Source of the DNA: Candidatus Competibacteraceae bacterium
GTDB taxonomy: Bacteria; Pseudomonadota; Gammaproteobacteria; Competibacterales; Competibacteraceae
Reading direction: 5' to 3'
Assembly: GCA_012032855.1 (NCBI GenBank)
Contig: JAAUQA010000062.1
Location: 1-11,069, forward strand
Length of the DNA: 11,069 bases
The stretch's first letter is position 1, and the number at the start of each line of letters is the position of its first letter. Below the pieces are notes generated by a model. The model did no database searches. It saw only the letters and a program-made list of their open reading frames with translations, and was not told the origin of the DNA. Made by a program: the position numbers and the translations under genes. This document shows positions 6,408 to 11,069 of this stretch, in pieces.

Positions 6408-6560
6408 TTGACCCAGATCAAATTATTTGCGTTGTCATCACTATCGGACATAACTGAATCACCATATCAGGATTTGTCGATAATACGCTCGTTGCAAAAC
6501 GCATTGCGTGCACGTTGTCACACACCTCAACCGCTGTCACTGTTACGGTGTGCGTCATGA
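6408..6560 (+). CDS. Putative 50-aa leader ORF translationally coupled to sctQ
   Basis: TTG at 6408 follows AGAGGG (6395-6400) by seven bases. The frame runs 50 codons to TGA at 6558-6560, which overlaps the preferred sctQ start codon as ATGA. The peptide starts MTQIKLFALSSLSDITESPY and ends PLSLLRCAS. It has a short amphipathic N-terminus and a basic middle, with no recognised domain. The frame begins just where the AT-rich spacer gives way to ordinary coding composition. Inference: a small gene or leader peptide coupling translation into sctQ. The TTG start and short length leave real doubt. Confidence 0.42.
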   Translation: MTQIKLFALSSLSDITESPYQDLSIIRSLQNALRARCHTPQPLSLLRCAS

Positions 6561-7621
6561 ACAGCTGTCTGCTTGAGCAACGGCCCCAGACTACCGCAGG
6601 CACCCCCTCCGGGTGCATCCAACCGCTACAACTTGCCACGATACCGCGCGCCACGCTGACCTGGCGCAATCGCCTCGCCGCCTGTTCATGGCCGCTTTCA
6701 ATCGCCTTGGACGACGATACCTACCGGTTGCAGCTATTGCCGGATTTCGTGTTGGGTGATTGGCCACCGGCTGTCGTGTTGCGAATCTCTATTGATCACC
6801 ACCCTTGTTGGCTGCTGTGCAGCGATTTTCCGCTGTCGGTCCGCTGGCAAAGTTATTGCCAAGCAGCGGAATTGGCCGAATTGCCGAACGAACTGCGCAC
6901 GATGGTTTGCGAAGCCGCATTGGCACCGATGCTGGAGATGGTCGAACGGGTTTTGGGCGTCTCGGTGCACGTCGTGGAGTGGGCTGAACAGCAAGCACCC
7001 ATTCTTGAACCGATCGAAATCGGTTTCGTTTTGCAAGCCAGTGCTAGCAATCGGTTTACCGGTGCGCTGGTTTGCGAAGAAAACCTACGACCCTTGTTAA
7101 TGCAAGCCCTAGAACGCTGGCCCATGGCGCCGCTGGAACGCTGGGACGGGTTGCGCGCCCAAGTGCTTTGCGAGGTTGGAGACACGCGTTTGACAGTGGC
7201 TGAAATGGCTCAACTAGGTCTGGGCGATGTGTTGCTGCTACAGCATTGCCGCTATCTACAGGATCGTTCGGTAGCGGTCCGCATAACCCCACATTTAGCG
7301 CCACGTGCGCGATTTTCCGCTGGTAAATGGATTATTGAATCCTTGCGCCCGGAGACAACGCTTATGGAACAGAACACACCGCTGGTCGATACCGATGAAC
7401 TGGCCGTCCCCTTGACCTTTAGCATCGGCGAACTGGCTATCCCTTTCGGCGAACTACGACGCCTACAACCCGGCTACGCCTTCGAGCTGGAGCGTGGACT
7501 GGATCGTTTAGTGACCATACACAGCCACGGCCAGCGAATTGGCGTCGGCGAGTTGATCAAGATCGACGGCCGCGCCGGGGTGCGGATTGTGGAGCTATCA
7601 AGAAGCATGCCCGATGGATAA
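6557..7621 (+). CDS. sctQ: T3SS cytoplasmic ring (C-ring/sorting platform) protein SctQ, 354 aa
   Basis: SctQ builds the cytoplasmic sorting platform that receives chaperone-substrate complexes. The C-terminal SPOA (surface presentation of antigens) domain spans about residues 286-347 (LTFSIGELAIPFGELRRLQPGYAFEL, then GVGELIKIDGRAGVRI), and a more divergent SPOA-like segment lies at about 195-245. The N-terminal 190 residues are poorly conserved, as usual for the family. ATG 6557 is preferred because it overlaps the stop of the leader ORF. TTG 6515 is in frame (14 more residues) but has no better ribosome site. The stop overlaps the sctR start by eight bases. An internal start with an SD at 7364 probably yields a separate C-terminal product, as known for YscQ, SpaO and Spa33. 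Confidence 0.9.
   Translation: MNSCLLEQRPQTTAGTPSGCIQPLQLATIPRATLTWRNRLAACSWPLSIALDDDTYRLQLLPDFVLGDWPPAVVLRISIDHHPCWLLCSDFPLSVRWQSYCQAAELAELPNELRTMVCEAALAPMLEMVERVLGVSVHVVEWAEQQAPILEPIEIGFVLQASASNRFTGALVCEENLRPLLMQALERWPMAPLERWDGLRAQVLCEVGDTRLTVAEMAQLGLGDVLLLQHCRYLQDRSVAVRITPHLAPRARFSAGKWIIESLRPETTLMEQNTPLVDTDELAVPLTFSIGELAIPFGELRRLQPGYAFELERGLDRLVTIHSHGQRIGVGELIKIDGRAGVRIVELSRSMPDG
7364..7621 (+). CDS. Probable internally initiated short product SctQ-C, 85 aa
   Basis: An in-frame ATG at 7364 (Met270 of SctQ) is preceded by GGAG at 7351-7354 with a nine-base spacer. Translation from it would give an 85-residue protein containing essentially only the C-terminal SPOA domain. Internal initiation producing such a fragment is established for several SctQ proteins, where it assembles with the full-length protein. 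Here it is inferred from the ribosome site and domain boundary. Confidence 0.5.
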   Translation: MEQNTPLVDTDELAVPLTFSIGELAIPFGELRRLQPGYAFELERGLDRLVTIHSHGQRIGVGELIKIDGRAGVRIVELSRSMPDG

Positions 7622-8270
7622 TCTACCCAACCCCATCATTCTGGCTGCCGGTCTCGCTATTTTGGGGTTAGCGCCGTTCATCGCGATCATGGTGAGTTCT
7701 TTCGTCAAACTGGTGGTGGTGATGTATCTGGTGCGCAATGCTTTGGGCGTGCAGCAGGTGCCCCCCAACTTAGCCATCAACGGCTTGGCGATCATCCTCT
7801 CGCTATACATCATGGCACCTGTCGGCATCGCTATGTACGATAGTTTCGCTGCTCGCGACGTCAGTCTGGATGATTTACAAAACCCGGCCTTGTTCACTGC
7901 AGTGCAGGAAAGTGTCGAGCCGGTGCGCGATTTCCTGAAAAAACATTCGGATGCCGATGAGCGCGGGTTTTTCGCCCGCACCACCAAGGACATATGGCCG
8001 CAACCCTACGCTGATCAGGTCAACGACGAGCACCTGCTGGTGCTATTGCCGGCGTTTACCGTCAGCGAACTCAGTGCGGCTTTCGAGGCTGGGTTTTTAC
8101 TGTATCTGCCGTTTATCGCTATCGATTTGATCGTGTCGAATGTGTTGCTGGCGATGGGCATGATCATGGTGTCGCCAATGATGATCTCACTGCCCTTCAA
8201 GATTCTATTGTTCGTGCTCGCTGATGGTTGGACCCGGCTGATCCACGGTCTAGTGTTGAGCTACCAATAA
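7614..8270 (+). CDS. sctR: T3SS export-gate membrane protein SctR, 218 aa
   Basis: SctR forms, with SctS and SctT, the helical export gate core in the inner membrane. Family hallmarks are VVVMYLVRNALGVQQVPPN near the N-terminus, LLPAFTVSELSAAFEAGFLLYLPFIAIDLIV in the second half, and LAMGMIMVSPMMISLPFKILLFVLADGW at the C-terminus. Four hydrophobic segments flank a soluble region at about residues 80-140. ATG 7614 gives the usual family length; a GTG 27 bases earlier is in frame. There is no strong SD and the start overlaps the end of sctQ, pointing to translational coupling. Confidence 0.96.
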   Translation: MDNLPNPIILAAGLAILGLAPFIAIMVSSFVKLVVVMYLVRNALGVQQVPPNLAINGLAIILSLYIMAPVGIAMYDSFAARDVSLDDLQNPALFTAVQESVEPVRDFLKKHSDADERGFFARTTKDIWPQPYADQVNDEHLLVLLPAFTVSELSAAFEAGFLLYLPFIAIDLIVSNVLLAMGMIMVSPMMISLPFKILLFVLADGWTRLIHGLVLSYQ

Positions 8271-8274
8271 GCCC

Positions 8275-8544
8275 ATGAACGATGAAGACATCATCTTCCA
8301 TGCCTCGCAAGCACTGGTGCTGGTTCTGCAACTGTCGCTGCCGGTGATTCTGGCCGCGACGATAGTCGGTCTGCTGGTAGGTCTATTCCAGGCCCTGACT
8401 CAGATTCAGGAACAAACGCTGCCGTTCGGTTTCAAGCTGGTGGCGGTCATTGTCACCCTGTTGGTAACCGCCCGCTGGTTCGGCATCGAGTTGCAAACAT
8501 TTACCATCAATATGTTCAATTTGCTGTCGTCGGTTCCGTTGTGA
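8275..8544 (+). CDS. sctS: T3SS export-gate membrane protein SctS, 89 aa
   Basis: This small two-helix export gate subunit has the family motif FQALTQIQEQTLPFGFKL between two transmembrane helices (residues about 16-38 and 52-76). Length is normal for SctS/FliQ. It begins four bases after the sctR stop without a clear SD, and its TGA overlaps the GTG start of sctT. Translation is therefore probably coupled on both sides. Confidence 0.96.
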   Translation: MNDEDIIFHASQALVLVLQLSLPVILAATIVGLLVGLFQALTQIQEQTLPFGFKLVAVIVTLLVTARWFGIELQTFTINMFNLLSSVPL

Positions 8545-9329
8545 CCGAGCTATTACTTGATATTCAGCGCTGGCTGATGGCGCTGACCTTGGCGCTGCCC
8601 CGCATGCTGACGGTGTTCACGGTATTGCCGTTTCTTGCCGAACCGGTGTTGCCTGGCTTGATTCGTACCGGCATCGCCATCAGCCTGACGGTGGTGGTTT
8701 TGCCGCTGGTCGATACGCAATTGGCGAGCGTAACCTTGGGTACTACCGCTTTTATTTTCCTGATTGCCAAGGAAACCGTACTGGGTTTGCTGATCGGTTA
8801 TTTGATCGGACTGGGGTTCTGGGCGGTGGGTTCGGTCGGCGCGTTTATTGATACCCAGCGCGGGGCGCTCAGCGCACATATGTTTAATCCGTTGGTTGGC
8901 GAGCAAACCTCCCCGCTCGGCGGGTTTATGACTCAAGCTATGGCCACACTGCTGTTTGCCAGCGGCGGCTTTCTCAGTCTGTTACAACTGCTTTATCTCA
9001 GTTATGTCAGTTGGCCGGTGCCCTCGTTCTACCCAGCGTTTAACTGGGAAGCGGTCGGTTTTCTCCTACAGCAAATGGATTTGTTGATGTATGTGATGCT
9101 GTTACTGGCTGGCCCGGCCATCATCATCATGTTACTGGCCGAGATAGGCATGGCGCTGATCGGCCGTTTCGTGCCACAAATCAACGTGTTTTTGCTGGCC
9201 ATGCCGGTTAAAAGCGCGCTCGCCCTGTTGTTGCTGGTGCTGTACATGACGGCGATGCTACATTTCGTGCGCGATGGATTTTGGCAGTATCCGGGTCTGC
9301 TCAATGTATTGGACGGTTTGCTGCGATGA
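8541..9329 (+). CDS. sctT: T3SS export-gate membrane protein SctT, 262 aa
   Basis: SctT caps the SctR-SctS gate and is homologous to FliR. GTG at 8541 overlaps the sctS stop (GTGA), and its TGA overlaps the sctU ATG (ATGA). Recognisable segments are LPRMLTVFTVLPFL at the N-terminus, IDTQRGALSAHMFNPLVGEQTSPLG in the middle, and IGRFVPQINVFLLAMPVKS toward the C-terminus. Six or so hydrophobic segments and a normal family length support an intact gene. Confidence 0.96.
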   Translation: MTELLLDIQRWLMALTLALPRMLTVFTVLPFLAEPVLPGLIRTGIAISLTVVVLPLVDTQLASVTLGTTAFIFLIAKETVLGLLIGYLIGLGFWAVGSVGAFIDTQRGALSAHMFNPLVGEQTSPLGGFMTQAMATLLFASGGFLSLLQLLYLSYVSWPVPSFYPAFNWEAVGFLLQQMDLLMYVMLLLAGPAIIIMLLAEIGMALIGRFVPQINVFLLAMPVKSALALLLLVLYMTAMLHFVRDGFWQYPGLLNVLDGLLR

Positions 9330-10390
9330 GCGACGACAAAAGCCGCAAAACCGAAAAGCCGACCGATAAGAAGTTACGCGATGCCCGCAAAAAGGGTCAG
9401 GTACCACGCAGCAAAGAAATCGTCTCCACTACCTTGCTGGCGATGGGCGCGATTTATTTGTGGCTGAGCTGGGAATGGCAGTTAGACCATTTAGAAGGGT
9501 TGATCGTGGCCCCGGCCAGGCTTTATGACTACGAATTCCAGGATGCGCTCAAGCAGCTAGTCGATCTGGCTATGCAAGAAGCTGTCCTGCTGTTAGCGCC
9601 ACTGATCGTCGTTATCATCGCCGCAGGTATCGTCGGTAACGTCATGCAATTCGGCGTGCTGTTCGCCACTGAGTCGATCAAGCCGAAATTCGATAAGATC
9701 AATCCGGTTAATGGCTTCAAACGCATTTTTGCGGTCAAGCAGTTGCTGGAGACGCTGATTGCAGTGGCCAAGGTATTGGCAATCTCTGGTTTGCTGGCTT
9801 GGGTCATCATCGGCAGCCTGCGTGAGTTGGTGCATGACGTCTCGGCTTGCGATGTAGTGTGTCTTAAAACGATATTGGAAATCATGGTGCAGCGGTTAAT
9901 TCTTGCACTATTGCCGTTATTGATTGTGCTATCGACCGCCGACTACCTGTTGCAACGCTCGCATTTTCTTAAAGAACAAAAGATGGCCAAGGATGAAGTC
10001 CGGCGCGAGCACAAGGATACCCAAGGCGATCCGTTGATCAAGGGCATGCGCCGTCGCCAGCAACGCGAAATCGGCGACAGCGATCTACGCCAAAAAATCA
10101 GACATTCCCGAGTACTAATTACCGATTCCGCAGTAGTCGCCATCGCACTTCGCTATGAGAAAGGCGTCACTCCTCTGCCGCTGATTCTGGCTATGGGCAA
10201 AGGCAAGATGGCTAGGCAGATGATTGATGTCGCTGGCGTTGAAAAAATTCCAATGGTCAACGATCCCGCTTTAGCCGCTTTGTTATTGACCGAAGGAACC
10301 GTTGACCAATATCTGCCTTCGGTGGCGGTCGAAGCCGCCGCCCGGGTAATTCGACGAACGCCGGAAGTTGCCGGAGTGCGGGCGACCTGA
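9326..10390 (+). CDS. sctU: T3SS switch protein SctU lacking the NPTH autocleavage motif, 354 aa
   Basis: SctU (YscU/FlhB family) sits at the export gate and normally self-cleaves at Asn-Pro-Thr-His to switch substrate specificity. ATG 9326 overlaps the sctT stop. The N-terminal KTEKPTDKKLRDARKKGQV motif, four membrane segments (about 32-50, 85-112, 144-166, 188-208), the conserved KPKFDKINPVNGFKRIF loop and the cytoplasmic linker (EVRREHKDTQGDPLIK) are all family-typical. The cytoplasmic domain aligns well on both sides of the cleavage position (HSRVLIT before, VAIALRYEKG and TPLPLILAMG after). Residues 267-270 are Asp-Ser-Ala-Val instead of NPTH (10124-10135). Because the flanks stay in register, this is substitution, not a frameshift. 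Predicted non-cleaving (inference). Confidence 0.96.
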   Translation: MSDDKSRKTEKPTDKKLRDARKKGQVPRSKEIVSTTLLAMGAIYLWLSWEWQLDHLEGLIVAPARLYDYEFQDALKQLVDLAMQEAVLLLAPLIVVIIAAGIVGNVMQFGVLFATESIKPKFDKINPVNGFKRIFAVKQLLETLIAVAKVLAISGLLAWVIIGSLRELVHDVSACDVVCLKTILEIMVQRLILALLPLLIVLSTADYLLQRSHFLKEQKMAKDEVRREHKDTQGDPLIKGMRRRQQREIGDSDLRQKIRHSRVLITDSAVVAIALRYEKGVTPLPLILAMGKGKMARQMIDVAGVEKIPMVNDPALAALLLTEGTVDQYLPSVAVEAAARVIRRTPEVAGVRAT

Positions 10391-10431
10391 AGGGGCATCA
10401 CCAACACCGATCGATTGGGCTATGAGCATTG

Positions 10432-10470
10432 AAAGGAGGTGAGAGCGTGCGACGAAGAAAACCGCATTGA
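10432..10470 (+). promoter_or_regulatory. Near-perfect Shine-Dalgarno plus 7-codon ORF after sctU
   Basis: AAAGGAGGTGA (10432-10442) is almost fully complementary to the 16S rRNA 3' end. GTG follows at 10447 and opens a 7-codon frame (Met-Arg-Arg-Arg-Lys-Pro-His) ending in TGA at 10468-10470. That stop overlaps a TTG (10467) in frame with the glycine-zipper gene, which would add 21 N-terminal residues to it. It may be a ribosome-loading or leader site. Without conservation data it could also be chance. Confidence 0.35.
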
Positions 10471-10529
10471 GTTGTGCATCAGCGTCTTGTTACAGATTGA
10501 ATCGAATAACCCATTCTGGAGACATCATC

Positions 10530-10736
10530 ATGATTACCTCATTTTCCCCCACCGAGACAGCGGCCAGCTATGTGACTGATCAGATTTCGTTCGACGACCC
10601 GGAGGCCCAACAAGGCGCCCAAATCGGGGAAATCGCCGGCACAATGGCTGGCTTTGCCTTTGGCGGCCCACTCGGCGCCGCTGTCGGCGGCGCTTTAGGT
10701 AAGATCGCCGGTGGACTTGTCGGCGGGATTTTCTGA
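10530..10736 (+). CDS. Small glycine-zipper peptide with ten glycines at exact i+4 spacing, 68 aa
   Basis: ATG 10530 has GGAG at 10518-10521 with an eight-base spacer, so it is preferred to the upstream TTG at 10467. The N-terminus (1-28) is polar and acidic without a Sec signal. Residues 29-68 are hydrophobic with glycine at 29, 33, 37, 41, 45, 49, 53, 57, 61 and 65, plus extra glycines at 46, 54, 62 and 66. That gives one continuous GxxxG face on a helix, ending GGLVGGIF. Such zippers pack helices tightly in membranes and occur in class II bacteriocins, pore formers and membrane-inserting secreted proteins. It lies between sctU and a terminator on the same strand, so it probably ends the T3SS operon. 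It might be a small T3SS substrate, a bacteriocin-like peptide or a membrane-assembly factor. No family is recognised with confidence. Confidence 0.75.
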   Translation: MITSFSPTETAASYVTDQISFDDPEAQQGAQIGEIAGTMAGFAFGGPLGAAVGGALGKIAGGLVGGIF

Positions 10737-10759
10737 ACGATAAGGATTATTGGGATACT

Positions 10760-10795
10760 GCTGGCGGGATCGGTTGCGGTTCCGCCAGCGTTTTT
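10760..10795 (+). terminator. Rho-independent terminator ending the T3SS operon
   Basis: GCTGGCGG (10760-10767) and CCGCCAGC (10782-10789) form an 8-bp GC-rich stem around a 14-base loop, followed by G and five T residues (10791-10795). It lies 24 bases after the glycine-zipper stop and fits the end of the sctQ-to-zipper transcription unit. Confidence 0.82.
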
Positions 10796-10932
10796 GGGGC
10801 TTCGCTTCGAGTAGTCATCGGGATTCAAGGGAGACGGCCACATTATTACTATGATTTATGGCAAAAATAATAATATTTTATTTATGCATCAATTATCTAC
10901 TTGCAAACCCATATCCTAAAGGAATTGCAGCA

Positions 10933-11037
10933 ATGAGTATTATCGAAAAACGATTTACCTCAATTGAAGAAGGCCGACGCTGGCTGAGTACTGTGACCCC
11001 AGGGCTGTTCAATCCTGCTTTTTTCCCTCCCTCTTGA
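10933..11037 (+). CDS. Short ORF of 34 aa, unknown
   Basis: ATG 10933 is preceded by AAAGGA (10918-10923) with a nine-base spacer, after an AT-rich stretch that may hold its promoter. The peptide has a charged first half (MSIIEKRFTSIEEGRRW) and an apolar Pro/Phe tail (GLFNPAFFPPS) with no cysteines. The stop lies 16 bases before another SD-led ATG. It could be a small peptide, a RiPP-like precursor or an operon leader. Nothing in the sequence assigns a function. Confidence 0.5.
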   Translation: MSIIEKRFTSIEEGRRWLSTVTPGLFNPAFFPPS

Positions 11038-11053
11038 TGGGGGAGACTAACTG

Positions 11054-11069
11054 ATGTTCGTTGTCAAGC
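11054..11069 (+). CDS. Start of a further gene, cut by window end
   Basis: ATG 11054 follows GGGAG (11041-11045) by eight bases and opens a frame of at least five codons (MFVVK). It is too short to identify. It sits 16 bases downstream of the 34-aa ORF, so the two probably share a transcript. Confidence 0.45.

Noticed and set aside
11022..11045. Hairpin CTCCC/GGGAG preceded by a T-run near the end of the window
   Set aside because: The T-run lies before the stem, not after it, on the plus strand, so it is not a terminator; the right arm serves as an SD.
1..11069. CRISPR arrays, tRNA or rRNA genes, insertion-sequence transposases, integrase or att sites
   Set aside because: Looked for on both strands; no repeat-spacer pattern, tRNA-like cloverleaf, rRNA stretch or transposase/integrase motif was seen.

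Overview
The window looks like part of a chromosomal accessory locus of a Gram-negative bacterium. It carries an inner-membrane type III secretion system (T3SS) gene block in the order sctQ-sctR-sctS-sctT-sctU, beside large toxin- or effector-like genes. Moderately GC-rich coding DNA, SD-led genes and the T3SS gene order point to Pseudomonadota, perhaps Gammaproteobacteria. The genus cannot be read from the sequence.

Left part (1-4887): two divergent genes share a 361-bp spacer containing a long, nearly perfect inverted repeat (880-954). The minus-strand gene (1-810, cut by the window edge) has a Ser/Asp/Cys-rich N-terminus, a pre-toxin-like hydrophobic segment and what looks like the start of a DNA/RNA non-specific endonuclease domain. 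The plus-strand gene (1172-4327, 1051 aa) has a disordered acidic N-terminus, unknown beta-rich modules, a bacterial SH3 domain, a LysM domain, a Pro/Ser/Thr/Asp linker and a C-terminal His/Asp/Asn-motif domain resembling one seen in polymorphic toxins. It is followed by a small membrane-anchored BamE/SmpA-like protein (4438-4887), a candidate immunity or accessory protein.

Middle (4888-6407): a NarL/LuxR-type response regulator (4957-5655, minus strand) converges on the BamE-like gene and diverges from the T3SS genes. Its receiver domain has lost several canonical phosphorylation-site residues. The 752-bp spacer upstream is AT-rich in its T3SS-proximal part. It holds a dyad-rich luxR leader, a perfect 7-2-7 palindrome, a 21-bp direct repeat spaced 105 bp apart with an internal TGTCKC-N6-GCGACA dyad, and a hairpin in front of the T3SS operon.

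Right part (6408-10795): a probable 50-codon leader ORF ends in an ATGA overlap with sctQ. sctQ carries a plausible internal start for a short SctQ-C product. sctR, sctS, sctT and sctU follow with overlaps or a 4-bp gap, encoding the export gate and switch protein. SctU lacks the NPTH autocleavage motif, having Asp-Ser-Ala-Val at that position. After sctU come a near-perfect Shine-Dalgarno with a 7-codon ORF, a 68-aa peptide with ten glycines at exact four-residue intervals, and a rho-independent terminator.

Far right (10796-11069): an AT-rich spacer, a 34-aa ORF with a good SD, and the first codons of a further gene cut by the window end.

Working hypothesis (inference): this is a T3SS island whose secreted repertoire includes polymorphic-toxin-like proteins, controlled by an atypical NarL-family regulator, with an export switch that probably does not self-cleave. 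Needle, ATPase and translocon genes are not in the window.
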